From Cristatella mucedo (lineage: Eukaryota; Bryozoa; Phylactolaemata; Cristatellidae), in NCBI GenBank assembly GCA_009760855.2, contig WPIO01000012.1:1983001-2047000 (forward strand): DNA of 64,000 nt, in the 5' to 3' direction. The translations under genes were made by a program, and so were the position numbers. Positions 23,276 to 35,400 of this stretch are shown one piece after another (the first letter of the stretch is position 1; every line of letters begins with the position of its first letter). The notes under the pieces are model-generated. The model worked only from the letters and a program-made list of their open reading frames with translations. It made no database searches and was not told the origin of the DNA.

Positions 23276-24949
23276 CCTCCCATCTCCAGCCGAGACCAAT
23301 AGGATGTGGCTAAAAGGGCTAGGCTGGGCCGCTTCAACATAAATACAGTCGTTCGAGAAAGCTTTTCTACGAAAAAATAGCCACTTAGGCCCCCTGTAGG
23401 TCAGAGAGCCCACGTGGCTACCAAGCTTCCACGAAGGGAAGGCTGCCGGGCGTTGAGGGTGGTTCTGCAGGCGCCAGCTGACGGTTGGTTCGGGGTGTTT
23501 CTCCTCGTTGAATCACATTTATCTTAAATTGGGCTTGCAGTGGCTTTAGCGAGCAGCACATTTGGAGTGTACGTTCAGGGTAAGGTTTCAGGGGAGCTGT
23601 CACTGTTGTCCGAGTTGGTAATGCTACTTAAATATATTTAATTTGTATAGCGCCCCAAGAGTACCTAATCTATATTCAGGTGCTTCACATACGCTTCGGG
23701 GCACGAGCCCGAGACCTCAGCCAGACCTTGGTCGGGGCGAGCACCTTAACCTCTGGACCAAACCAGCTCGGTGCTATTTTTTTGAGGGACCGATGAGCAG
23801 ATTCTATTTAGACAAATTAGAAATGTCTCAAGAGGTCTTTCAAGTGGCTCGCTTTAGCGAGAAACTTTAAACCCTTCAATTAGAGATGCCAGGTACTTTG
23901 TTTTACGAGTGCCGAGAGACTTCGCCCCCTCTTACGAAGCTTCGGACTCACCCAAAATTAAAAGAAACCGCTGTACACTGCCTAGAAAGTGATTAAGTCC
24001 TCCAAAGGCACCACACAAATTTATTATTATTACTAGTATTAAATGAGAGTTTGTGGTATTAAATGACAGTGGCAGACTAGCGCGGACTAGTCCAGACGGC
24101 GGCACCCAAGTCTCTAGATGGCGCTGTGCAAGCCTGCCAAGAAGGCAGCCTTGGAGAGGAGCTCCCGACTCTACAATAGAGCCAAGGACCAGTCTGTCCC
24201 TATTTAAACGGTGCCTGAAAAGGCTTCCGAACGGCACGCCATCTGCCTTCGAAGATATTCACACTTTGCTCGACTAGTGCAAAATATTTTCTAAGAAATC
24301 CTGAAAGGCTCGTCTTATGGGCACTTCTTCCACGCACAGAAATAATCTGATTGTTGTAGTAAGTAAAATGACAAGTAATTAGACGAGTGAAGGATCTTTT
24401 CGGTCTTGCTGCGAAGCCTTTCAAGGTCACGGTATACTTTCAGTATCCAAATCCTGCTCGTTGGCCTTGACTTCCTCCCGTAGAGCAACCTCATAGGACA
24501 TGTCTGATAAATCTGCTGCGAAATGCATTCCTTCGACTTCTATGATTGGCTACTACTGGTATGGTAGTTCATCGTCTAGCCCTCCTTGGCCTATCCGCAT
24601 ATAGCATAATATTTTGAATGCGAGTCGGCGATTCCGTCCGCTCCGTAAACGCTAGTCGCTGGCATCGCCCTTGCGCTATACCCTAAAAGATACTATGCAG
24701 CGATCGAGCGTTGACAAAGATTAATGCTTACATGTAGGGTCTCTAATTTTGCTGTTGAATATCGTTTACCCGGGATTTGGTACGGTATCACATGACGGTT
24801 AAACTATCGGTTCTTCGCTCGGTGGTCGTCGGCTAAACTCTTCTTGACGACGCCGTGTACTCCTCGATTTTTCATACTAGATATTACTTTTGAGAGAGCT
24901 CAGCGATGCATAAATCCGGCTGACGATGGGGCTACATAGTTTTCCGCCA
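23208..24949. other. Near-identical tract shared with unit 2 (unit 1 side)
   Basis: Compared by eye row by row, this stretch matches 50831-52576 with no substitution noticed and a single 4-bp indel (GCTA at about 23321). Flanking sequence on both sides is clearly diverged: a T/C difference at 23207, then a T/G difference at 24950 followed by many. Only a SINE is recognised inside, and its small ORFs look incidental. Confidence 0.75.
23631..23774 (-). mobile_element. SINE family 1
   Basis: The minus strand has an A-box-like head near TCCAGAGGTTAAGGTGCTCG, a CCGACCAAGGTCTGGC body and the GGGGCGCTATACAAATTAAA tail. It lies within the near-identical tract, so its presence in both units does not prove that it predates the duplication. 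Confidence 0.8.
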
Positions 24950-25514
24950 TAAGTTTCTTTAGAACTTGATGCTTGTCGAGCAGGAAACTGCAGTGCCCTG
25001 CCAGCCCCATTTTCTGTGGGCGTCAGCGATTGAGGAGAGCATTCGCTCAAGCTCGGCTAGGGGGGCGAGAACTGTCAGTGGCTCGGTGCCGCCGCCACAC
25101 CCTGCCTGCCGCGACGAATGCTGCAGCCAGAACCCACAAAGGCTCGAGTTCAACTCGGCCTGCTTCCGACGGATCAATGAGCAGCAACTCTTCGTAAGCT
25201 TTGGTCGAGCACCACCATGTAAACGAGGCAGCCGACCTGCAATACAATGGCTTCGTTTTACTGTAGTACGACTCCAGCTCAGATTCCCTCCATGTGCCTT
25301 GCTATAAGGGCATTCCCAACCGGTGTACTAGCTATGCCGTGCAAGACGAAAACGACCTCAGTACTTTGTAAGTGGACGAGGGGGCGGCATCCGACTGGCT
25401 ATTCGTTGTCAGTTCTATGTCTACGATTGATTTCTAGGTGCAGCTATAATATACCACTCTGAAAATTAACGGTAACTAGCTATTATGAAATGTTTTTGTC
25501 CGTTCACACTAACC
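24950..25514. other. Shared sequence with a conserved splice-donor-like site
   Basis: It aligns with 52577-53156 with frequent substitutions and small indels. Both copies keep CTCTTCGTAAGCTTTGGTCG (about 25187 and 52824), a possible donor of a 5' non-coding exon of the receptor genes. No open frame is shared. Confidence 0.3.
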
Positions 25515-25960
25515 GAGTAATAATAATGATAATACATTTTCATGGAGCCCCAAGAGAACTGAATTCCCTTCTAGGCACTTGACAGATGCTGCAAAAAAAG
25601 CCTTACCAAATGTTTGGGGTAGCATCTGCAAGCAACAGGCTCGGTGCAAACAGGTACATAAATGCTGTAATAAACAGGTGCGTTTTAAGCTTCATTTTAA
25701 ATGTCATCATGTCAGGGGATGCCGTGACGTACGAGTAGCACTTGCTTTGTGGTTCAAGCAGATACCTATACTTAGTTATCGACCTCTTTATAGAATTTAG
25801 TTGGGAGGCTGTGGTGATTAGCTCATTGCTGATGCTAAAAGCAGACTGTCCTTGCTCGATATAGTGCGAGTTTGTCTCTCTCATGATGCAATGGACTCGC
25901 TGTGAGAAAAAAAGCCCACGTCCGAGCTTGCACAGACTTGCTCCGGCTACTTGCATCCGA
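25515..25960 (-). mobile_element. LINE family B-like 3' fragment
   Basis: The reversed ATT tail starts it. The minus strand encodes SPDMMTFKMKLKTHLFITAF, related to the LKTYLFRTAF end of family B. It is shared with 53157-53600, so it predates the duplication. Confidence 0.65.
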
Positions 25961-27179
25961 AGCTAAATCGTTCATCGTCGCAGAGATCGGGGTAGGAAAG
26001 CACATCGGATATGCCCGAGATGTGCGATTCACCACCCCCTGGGTCTTTGGGGCTGCATCCTCACGTTGATAAGAATAATACAATGAAATTGTCGAGTTGA
26101 GAAAATCTGGTGAAATTCATGTGATAGTTGTGTCAGAGATATTACCTGCTTGAAGCCCAGTTTATTCAGCACAGGCATCATATTGACGTTCAGAAAGTTC
26201 GATTTTCTCCTTATGTAATGGATTTGCAAGCAAAAAGAAAACCCAAATCTATCATCGTGGCTTGTTTAGTGGTCGCAAAAGGAAACAGTGAGCTTAAAGA
26301 GAGTTGTCACTTAAGCGACGACAAGTTAGACGCTGTCGTCTTCCCAACTCGCATGCAACCTCGAACAGAGTCAGTAGCAGTGGGTACGTATACTGACTTG
26401 CTAAGAGCTAACGCACTCCCAGAGCGATATTTGCAGACCGGAGGGGATTAGAGAAGTGTAGAGACAGAGCAGCATAGCCAACCACAGCAGAGCAGTGTGA
26501 TTTAAGCTCTCCCCAGTGTGACTGGCTCGGCATCCAAAGACAATAGTGTAAGCTGTCAGTAGCTGTTCATGTCTTTATTTGGTAGAGTCTATATTGGTAG
26601 CCGAATCGCCATGTTTGTCGAAGTATTAGTAGGAGTTTAGCTGTGCTTCTGATATGTAGCTCTGCCACTGTAGTGTTAAGGAAATATAAAAGTAAAGAGG
26701 AAGTCATATCAGACATACCCTACCAATAGCCTGGTTAACGTCATAGAGCTGTTAGCACGAATATTAGTTTCAGTGCCATAGCCAGAATTTTTAGATAGAG
26801 GGGTAAGTCCAGCCGACTATTATGATGCAGTGGAAATTGCAAGCCTTTAATTCGATATGTAAGCAGTGGCTCTGCATTGGTTAAAAATATCTGGTGATCT
26901 CACTGTTCCTCGGTATCGCAGCCATTTTTTTCTCAACATCGTCGTGGCATCGTTGAAGCAGTCTGAAACCGTCGTCGTCCGAAGACGTGCGTTGATCAGT
27001 TTTAATAAACTGAACCGCGTATGGCCGCGGTGGCTGACACTGGTAGTGTCAGTATAAGTCGCACCAGCTTGTACAATAGGGCAGTGTCTATCGTCTCGCC
27101 TGATCATAATTGGTACTCCATTTTGCAGATTTGGCATCGTGTCAGTGGGGACTTTAGGCGAGTTATATTAACAGGCAGA
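25961..27179. other. Shared intergenic sequence
   Basis: It aligns with 53600-55399 of unit 2. The site at about 26172 is where a LINE entered unit 2. No gene recognised. Confidence 0.4.
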
Positions 27180-27540
27180 CGTCATCGGAGAAGCCTCTGA
27201 CGTACTGACCTGCACCAGGCATGTGTGCTGGGTTCACTGTTTTTCGCTATTCTTACTATAGCTCTTGCTGATTTCATCACTAAGCTTAGGTTAGGCGTTC
27301 ATTCATGTTGTGCAGATGACTCATAGCTGCATCATTGCTTTGATGATTCCTCCTTGCCTTCTAGCATTTGGAACACAGCTCCCTTGCAGTAAGCACTACC
27401 GACTTGCTGACTTTGCTGACTCTCCAACTTGCTTACTTGGCTGTATCTTGCTTGCATGTAGCTTGGCTGTATCTTACTTGCTTACTTGGCTGTATTCACT
27501 AGTATTAGTAATAGTTGGACAGGATTTTTAGCCTTGTCGT
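27180..27540 (+). mobile_element. LINE family B fragment, RT core
   Basis: A decayed frame corresponds to the SVLG...ADD region; the copy in unit 2 still reads LGLHCYADDLQLYNCFDPS. CTTGCTTACTTGGCTGTAT-type short repeats follow at 27430-27495. Confidence 0.55.
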
Positions 27541-28626
27541 ATGAAATTATTAATCATTTCACCGGCACCTTTGTAAAGCTAAACAAAGATCTTGCTGGTA
27601 GGTGTACAGTTGTTTCAAACTTTATCTCCAAATAGAAACCAGCAAACGTTAAACAGCTATCATGAAAGTGCACACCTTTTAGCAGAGCACCTTCAGACGG
27701 TTCGGGTAACCATTCCATGTTTTGCTCCTGAGCATTTAGTTTCGCTCAGACAGTGCTCGGAAGTTCATCATGTAACCACTCATTTTGGCTATGACTTTTC
27801 CTATTCATCGGGGCTTGCGAAATTCTATAAGTTTCAGCAGCTTCTGCGAAACACTGTTCGCTCACAAGTGCAATCATATTTAATGGTATTTCCTTCATTT
27901 TATCACACATACGGCCTTGAATGATATAGCATTTCTTCAGCTTTAAAGTAGTCGCAGTAGCAGCCAGTGGCTGACCAGTCGTATTTGCCATTCCCAATAT
28001 TGGGGTGAGTAATTAGCCTTGTAATTAAGTACAACTCCACTGACGAGTAAACTCTCTGCTCTGATAAGATTAGATCAGTTGTGACTGTTCACGTCAGCAG
28101 CCTCTTGCATACTTATCAGTGCAAATGAGAGCCAAATGAGGCTGAGCTTGCAGCTCTCTGAACAATCGATCGTCTGCAGGGCTCCTTTATCTTGGCTACT
28201 AAGCAGTCATGTTTTTCTACCTGTTTTATCCTCGCTTTCTACGACCATTTTCGTGTCAATTGTGGTGCAGTGCCTTTGAGCATGCATTGTAAGGAAATTG
28301 CCAAAACCTGGTGCTGTTGTCACGTGACAGTGCTCTGGGCAGGCTTCAGTGAAACTGCCGACACGCTGGATTAATGTGTCGATTGGCTTGTTGCTCGTCG
28401 TCATTGGTCGGCTGGCTGCAGTCCAGTCTTTGCAGCTTGACCGAAACGTCGCAGGTGTCATTGCAGGTGGCCTTGATCGATTGCAAGTGGTGAGCAGGTT
28501 GCCAGGTGTAGTCTTTCTCTGCACCAGTCTCGACGGAAAGGCGAGGCTCGTCCATAGACACAGCGAACTGGCCGCAGCAGGCCAAGAATGGAAACGTCCG
28601 TAAGACTTGGCCTGTCGCTCGTGGAA
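27541..28626. other. Upstream region of receptor gene 1
   Basis: It aligns with 55701-56654. It presumably includes 5' UTR or promoter sequence, but no core promoter element stands out. An upstream in-frame ATG at 28588 exists only in this copy, and the partner has a stop. Confidence 0.4.
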
Positions 28627-29092
28627 ATGCTCCATCGAGCCCCAGGCCGACTGAGCAAGGTCGAGTGGGCGCGGCTACTGCTGCTGCTAGGTCTTTTTTC
28701 AACTACAAGTGGAATACTTCCCTTTCCATCACTGACGCCCGCCATACCACAGTTTTTCTACAACGGAACTTTTGCTAGCCAAAGGTGTCAGAATAAATTC
28801 ACTTGTGGCAGCGTAGGTAGTGACATTTCCGAGTGTTCGTGCCACTCGAAGTGTGCATTGTTTGACGAATGCTGTGCAGACGTTCGGCCCACTAATTGGA
28901 GCCAGCTGAAGCTGCCTGCCGACGCCTACGAGTGCACGACGACACTTGTTGCTGACAGCTCAGCGGCCAATGGCAATGCCACCAAGGTGACCGGACTTGT
29001 ATACATTTACGTGATCACAAAGTGTCCTCCTACCTTCAACGGTGCTCTGATACGTGAAGTCTGCGAGGGACAGCTGAACCGCACGGGCAGTG
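28627..29092 (+). CDS. Somatomedin-B/7TM receptor 1, exon 1 (signal peptide and SMB domain)
   Basis: The start is the ATG conserved in both copies (MLHRAPGR), chosen over the upstream ATG at 28588 because that one is not open in unit 2. Residues 1-30 look like a signal peptide (LLLLLGLF core). Residues about 53-97 form a somatomedin-B-like domain: Cys spacing RCQNKFTC, ECSCHSKC, DECCAD and a later YEC, eight cysteines in all. SMB domains are small disulphide knots used in protein binding. N-glycosylation sites NGT, NWS, NAT and NRT are present. The exon ends AGT G|GTGAGT, phase 1, and fits exon 2 exactly. The ligand is unknown. Confidence 0.82.
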
Positions 29093-29306
29093 GTGAGTTT
29101 TCTTTTTATCAGTTGTTTCCTCTTCTTACCCGTTGGTCGCGATGTGCGGAGCAGCGCTTGCGAGCAGTCGCCCTCTTGCTCTGGGCGATCCTTGGCTCAG
29201 AGAGGAAGTCACTGTGGGAAGAAGGTGCTGTCAGAGGCGTTCTACTTGGCTCCAGCGAGATGAGGGCAGCTGACGAGCGTTCCAATATAATGCGATGCAG
29301 CCGGTG
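29093..29306 (+). other. Open read-through extension of exon 1 (start of intron 1)
   Basis: Past the donor, the frame stays open for about 70 codons to a TGA at about 29305, and the same is true in unit 2. If the intron were retained, a secreted SMB protein without 7TM would result. Six differences between the copies here all change amino acids, which argues against coding constraint. A second GTGAGG donor-like site at 29304 would give a phase that does not fit exon 2. Confidence 0.35.
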
Positions 29307-30542
29307 AGGGTGTGGCAGCTCAGAGGTTTCAATGTGCATGCCGCCTAAAATATGTGACCGTTGACGTATTTGCATGTGTGTTTATGCGAGCATGCGTGTG
29401 TGGTGCGTGTAGGTTGGATAAATCGAAGTGGCCGAATTAAGAGCGGGAAGTTAGCTTTGCTAGGGGATACCAAGAGTAGGACCGAGAATGAGGCAACATT
29501 GTTCTGAGCATAAGTATTGCGAACACAGTCAGATTTTCAGCAGGGTTAAAATTGCATGAACAAGTAGGTCCTGCAACTGCACAAGCAGCAACTGATAATG
29601 GTCTTACTCTCCCCCCCCCCCCCGTTGCGTTGATTATGTGTAGATCAGTTTCCTGCGGACCGAAACAGACAGTAAGATTAAGCCTAACCGAGGCATATGT
29701 GATTCATACGTTGGAAGTCTGGCAGTGTCTGTCTGTGGGCAATCAGCTTGCGGCTCATTTTTATTCGTACTTATCTGGAACGAATCGCTGACGCAAGGGG
29801 CTGCCGCATCAACGAGGTAAGCAGGTCTTGGAGCGGATCTGGAGTCGGCAGATCTCTCACCTGCCATGACGACTCGTTCCGGCAATTTGACGTCTGGGTA
29901 ACCGGACACCAATACGGCAACGTTTGTCTGCTAACATATATATGCCAATCACAAACGGCTCGGAATTCTCGTAAGCGCTGGGTATTTTACGTTGGACCGA
30001 TGTGCCAGTTCTGCGTCAGAAAAAGCCCACCTTCTGCCGCCTAGCGGATTGCTTAAGAAAGTGAGAGCAGTGTATAGGACTCTACATAATTTGAGTGCCG
30101 CTGGTGCCGTACATAGTGCGACTGCTGCTGGGATGATGCATAATGCGACTGCTGCTGATAAATAGTGAGACAGTTAATGAGGAATGAAACCATCTGTCTT
30201 TCCATCTCTTTTGAAAGTTTCTTTTATTTCGGTACCAATATCTCGGCACTTCCGAGGCTGGCTCATTCGACTGCAGCTCGACCTTGAAATGACTGTCTCT
30301 TACTCGCTTATGGCGGCTGACCAGAACGGTTAATCTGTTGGACCACTGCGGCTTGAAAGATCTGACTGTCGCGTGGTCTTGAAATAAGCTGATCTGATCA
30401 GCGGTAACCCTGACCCTGGCGACATTTGCAGACTGCAACGTGAGTTTTGAACTGAATAGTGGCTCAACGGAAGCAATTGTAGAGCCCTCGACGCAGTGGG
30501 TCTTAGCGAAGTGGCGAGACGTTCTTGTCTTGAATAGATAAA
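29307..30542. other. Receptor 1 intron 1, first part
   Basis: It is alignable to unit 2 only up to about 29.8 kb. A C-rich tract lies at 29611-29623. No exon recognised. Confidence 0.45.
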
Positions 30543-30672
30543 TAAAATATAATTAGTTTGTATAGCGACCTAGGAGAGCTTAATCTCTATGCAGGCGCTT
30601 CACATATGCCACGGGACTTTCGCCCACGACCTCGGCCAGACCTTGGTAGGATCATCACGATCAAGGTCGCGT
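30543..30672 (-). mobile_element. SINE family 1
   Basis: Tail TTTGTATAGCG, body GGAGAGCTTAATCTCTATGC and CCTCGGCCAGACCTTGGTAG. Its head is diverged. No partner in unit 2. Confidence 0.7.
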
Positions 30673-31530
30673 GTTTGATTCCTGCTGCAGGCAATTCTTT
30701 ATTGCCTGATGCAAGCGGAATGGATACAGCTGAGACTCCAAGCTGTTATCTGAACGAGGCCAGCGAATGATATTACTTTCACGTTTTCAAAATATGAGCA
30801 ATACTAGTGCATTGCTTGTGGGCAGGTTGGGGCGCTTAGACGAAGAGTACGTGCAGGTGTTTTTTCTTGAGAAACCAGCCGAAGCGTGAACTGCCGCAAT
30901 CCTAGCTGTAAATAGACAGTTCTCGGACGCCTTATCGATTTGGTAAAGCGCTCAGGACAGACTTTCAAGAGACAAACTGACGCCCCGACCGCTGCAATCG
31001 ACTAAAAATGCACCGATGTCGGCATTTTGCAAAGCTTTCATTTTAATTAAGGATGATGGCACTCAACGTTTCGAGTGCATTCGCAGAATTTCTCTACAGC
31101 AAGAAAGCATGTTCTTATGCACTGCATTACAAATGTCCTGGTTGCTACCGAAACCCGCATCTGTAGCTGCCACCACAGTCAGTATTAGCAATACGTTGAC
31201 CGAGAACGCGACTTTGAAATGCGGTGTGAAATGCTAACCACAAACGTTGCATTGCGATTTGCAATTGACATGAGAGCTTGGCGCTCACGATTCTGGTGAG
31301 GATTTGGTAGTTAGTGGTGGATGCCCGGGTCAGTTCAGATCATCTTGCATCAAAGCGTGCATGTGTAATGGAGACTACTTGTATAGGTACCATTGAAAAC
31401 CTCGAGTACTATATTATGCAATACAAATCGAATATTCTCACAATCGATTTCCACGAGGTTGGTGGTTTTTTCTGGAAGTCGTCACGCGTCATTCGTCGAA
31501 CACAAATCTTTTGAGATACATGTAAGCTTG
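30673..31530. other. Intron 1, unassigned (unit 1 only)
   Basis: No recognisable feature. Confidence 0.35.
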
Positions 31531-31714
31531 TGTTAACGTCGCGAACGGCACAGAACGCTAGCCGACGAGCAACACCACCAGTTTATTTCACCTACATACG
31601 GAGCAGGGCTAAGCACGACTCTCCTAGCCCCTCTCACCCACCAGAGTCCCCCACTCCCTAGTCATAAGAACCACTAATAGCTCGTCCCGGCTGCTTACCA
31701 CAACGAGTGTCACA
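31531..31714 (-). mobile_element. LTR-like sequence (possible solo LTR)
   Basis: On the minus strand it starts TGTGACACTCGTTG and ends GCGACGTTAACA, giving TG...CA ends, with GAAATAAACTGG (AATAAA) about 55 bases before the end. Length is about 184 bp. No matching target-site duplication is seen in the 4-5 flanking bases, so it is a tentative call. Confidence 0.35.
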
Positions 31715-33599
31715 GCCCACTAGTACGGCGATCAGGGGCAGTGTCATCAATTAAATGAAACCACAATATAGGTCGGAGTCGAGCGAGTCCTAAGTTGAAT
31801 AAGTTCCCGATAAAGTTACGACTGGTGCAATTAGTGAGTCCGCTAAGCCCAGTTGACATTAGTCGCATTCCTTAGCTATTCTCAAATGTAATTTCAGCAG
31901 GAGTTATCAGACTTATCGGAGGTTATCTTCTGCTCTCACTGTAACTGCCTTAACTTTCGCGACAGGCGCTGTGGTCATTCTGTGAGTCAATTTGCACGAT
32001 CCCGTACAAACTGCTTAATAATAGCATCCATTCTTACTCTTCAGGCATTTACCGTCGTACTTCTTTGATTCATTCTATCTTAAACCCGATGTTTGCACTG
32101 TCTGGCTCTTCAACTATCGATGTCTCTTGCTTATTAGATGCTGCTATATAGCCAAAATGTCTGTGCCTACAAGTTTTCAAATTATTGAGATAGATTTGCA
32201 CCATTTTAATTAATCTCGCTTCCGAGCTGTGGTCCATCCCGGCGTGCTTGCTCGCAAATATTCTTACTGGCATCCTCCAGACAGGCGGCGGCGGGCAATA
32301 GTGAAGAGAAGCGTGCGGGCCTGGCCGAGCTAGATTCTATTCGAAGCTCACCGCTTGCGATTATTTGCTGAAGGTCATGAGCTAAGCGGCTGCTCAGATT
32401 ATCAGTGTTTCGCTTCTAATGGCGTTCATCCAGAGCCTTTAAAGCCGACGGGCGATTTTGAATAAGACTTTCTTGAAACAAGACACTTGAATTAATTATT
32501 ACGAAACATTAAAATAAGCAATCGGCGAGACCGATACGGTAGGATCTCAATCCGTTGCCGTTCAACTCCGGCGACTCTCGGGAGAGCTAATGTAGGCTCA
32601 GGAGGAACTTGATCATAAGTGATAGGAAACGCAGCCGAGTGAACTACGAGACACAGCCAAGAGATCCGACAGAACTAGCAGCTCCTCGGCTACCACTTTG
32701 CGGCCTCAAGTTGCGGGTCTCAGACTTACAGCAGGCAATACTTAGCTGCCCACAGCAAACGGGGGATAGCCACCGCCGAGACTCCTATGTATCAGGCAGC
32801 TTGATCAGCCGATCTCTGGGTGTTTCTTTTTAGAGGCACTCTTCATAAGTTGCCATACTGAGAAGTTCTATATACAATCAGATTATCGCAATGTTTAACC
32901 AACCAGTTATGTCAAAATATTAAGCAATAATTGAACGTAACATGTCATTGGTATCACTCAATCTACTGTCATTCATAAAGATATTTGGTTTTTAAATTTG
33001 GGTGGAACAGAGACCGCGTGTGGTTTAGGCGAGTCAGATGTCTAATATGAGGATTTCGTGACTTCTTATAAATGTGTACGCGGTGGATACCCAGGACAAT
33101 AATAATACCTGCTTCGTCGCATGGACGATTGGCTACTTCATGAAAACAGACCACTGCCTAGTGAATAAGGCAACGGGGCCCAAATTGAGATGTGATTAAA
33201 TGACAGCACAAGAGCCAAATATGTAAATCCTTTGCGACATACCATCTACATTACGTCTCCGTGACGCTATGTCTAGACTTCTGTGTTTTTCTTCATTCAG
33301 GCTTCTTGCGCGGCTATGCGACGAGACTCCTACAGATGTAGCCAAATTTTAGAACCTTGCAACACCTCATTTACGTCACTGCCCTCTCAACGGCACCGGA
33401 AGTCAGGGGGGAATAAATGCATTGCCTTACGGCCTTAAGCTTCTTTCGTTGGCTCGCGATTACCTTGGAAAGCGGCATCGTTTCCTATAGATAAAAGACG
33501 AACGATGGCAGTGCAGAGCCGTATAAGAGCCGTGCAATATGTATTGGTATACTACCGCCGCGCCTTGTCAGGTGATCGCGTAGCTATCAGAAGAACCCG
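31715..33599. other. Intron 1, unassigned
   Basis: From about 33.43 kb it aligns with 58.11 kb of unit 2. Before that there is no partner and no recognised feature. Confidence 0.35.
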
Positions 33600-33660
33600 G
33601 GAGGTTTAGCCACGTGCTTCCTTTGCTGAAGGAGCTGTGGTGGCTCATGGGATACCGAGC
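33600..33660 (+). mobile_element. Short inverted LINE A fragment
   Basis: Plus-strand match to the LINE A segment CACGTGTCTCCTTTGCTGAA (1243-1270). It joins head-on to a minus-strand LINE A. The same junction is present in unit 2 at about 58290-58350. Confidence 0.65.
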
Positions 33661-35400
33661 TACATTTTTATGCTGACCCAAAAGACCGGCTATAGATGCT
33701 AAAGCCTGCAGAGCAAAATGCCCTGTCACCAACGGTCTCGAGCGGAGGAGCTATGGAACAGCTCAGTGATTATTCATGGAAGGCCTAATTGCATGAGGAG
33801 GCTGAAACTGGTGCAGCAGTTTAGCCAGGTTTGAAGGAGCCCAGCCGTAGCAGGCCTTGTGGATCAGCATAAGAATTCCCAGCCAAAATGGAATTGCAAT
33901 AGTCTAGACGAGACACAACCAATAATCTTGTTATTTTTTTGCATGCCACCGTGAAAGACAGTTTCTAATCTTAGATATTGATCGGACGCGATGAATAGCT
34001 GTGGAGGCAGTGTTCCTAGCCAAGCTTTCAAAGGCAAGACAAAGACGATACCTATATTCAGAGCATGCGGTAACAGTCGCATAGCAGCATCACTTATTAG
34101 AAGGGCCAATTCTGCTAGTTCAACTGCACCATTAAGTGTTTTATGAGTAGAAGTTTCCTTTTAATCGTCACTAAGTTGAAGGAAATTGGCCGACATCCAG
34201 GATCGAATGTCAATGCAAGGCAAACATTCAGTTTATCAGTTTCTGCAGAATATAGCGACGGTATAAATTACAAATGCAGCTGAGTATCGTCAGCATAAAA
34301 AGTCAAGTGATAGCAGATTCCTTGGGCCCGAGTCACATTTCTCAGAATTTCAGTATACATAAAAAACACCAAAGCAGCTAGGACGGACAAGAGTGGCACT
34401 CGGTAGTTGACTGGTCTGGTGGATAAGACCTGACCCCCAGCCCACTCAGATTGAACACGATCAGGAAAGTGCGATCTAAGCCACGCCAGTGCCTCGTCTG
34501 CCAGATCGATAGCTGTTCTCAATCGTTTAACAAGGATAGCTCGATCAATAGCATAAAAGAGAGCTGATAGATCCAGCAGTGCTAGGTTAGGGACACTGAG
34601 GTTATCGTTGCTGCATAGCATGTCGTTGGTTACACGGAGAAGAGCAGTTTCAGTGAAGCAGTGTCACTGGAATACCGACTGAAATTTTCTTACAGTCTAT
34701 TCTCTTCAGTGAATGCTACGTGTTGCTTAGTGACAAACCTTTCTAGAATCTTTAAAAAAAGACGAAGTGTAACTGGGCGATAGTTAGCTAGGACCTCTAA
34801 ATCGTATCCAATCTATTTAAGTATCGGTCTGACGACGGCGATTTGAAAAGGACCTTGGTGCAACCCCATTTTCGAGAGACGCATGAACAATCTCATTTAT
34901 ATCTGAGCCAAGTTGTTATGCCCGTGAAGACCACAGATATGATGCTATGGGGTTTTCAGGAGATGAGCTTTTATTATTACTAAACTCTATCAAGGTAGCC
35001 GCATAGCATGCAGAAATCTCGGAGTAAATCGGAACTTCACAGGTTGTGACTCTACAATAGCTGTAGTCGAAGGGGGCTTATGGAGGCAGGAATAAGTGCA
35101 ATTCTTTCAGTGACGAGGGCTGAAAACTTGTCGGCCAAGCCTTTAATATCTAGAGAGTGAGACCTCTCAGAATTGGCAAGCAAATTGTTCAGCCTCTTAT
35201 GAATTCGTTTTGGGTCGGACTGGCAGGACTTGAGTTTTCGAGTAAAAATTAATGTCCTGGCTTTTCTAAGCTTCCAGGTGTAGACTCGGAGAAAGTGTTT
35301 GAAATAGGTTAGATTGTCAACAGACTGAGACTTCATAAGGCGGCGTTCAAGAATTTTTTTGGATGTTTTCGGTAAATTGAAAGAAATCTTCGCGACTCTG
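33661..35400 (-). mobile_element. LINE family A, RT region, degraded
   Basis: The minus strand reads NLSVPNLALLDLSALFYAID, DEALAWLRSHFPDRVQSEW and TFYADDTQLHL (YADD kept). Further upstream at 35052-35336 is the segment before the RT (YFKHFLRVYTWKLRKARTL). Many frameshifts are present. It is shared with unit 2, where the RT core is deleted. Confidence 0.75.

Noticed and set aside
28588-28626. Earlier ATG for receptor 1
   Set aside because: The matching frame in unit 2 has a stop (GTA TGA). The shared ATG at 28627 is followed directly by the signal-peptide-like stretch in both copies.
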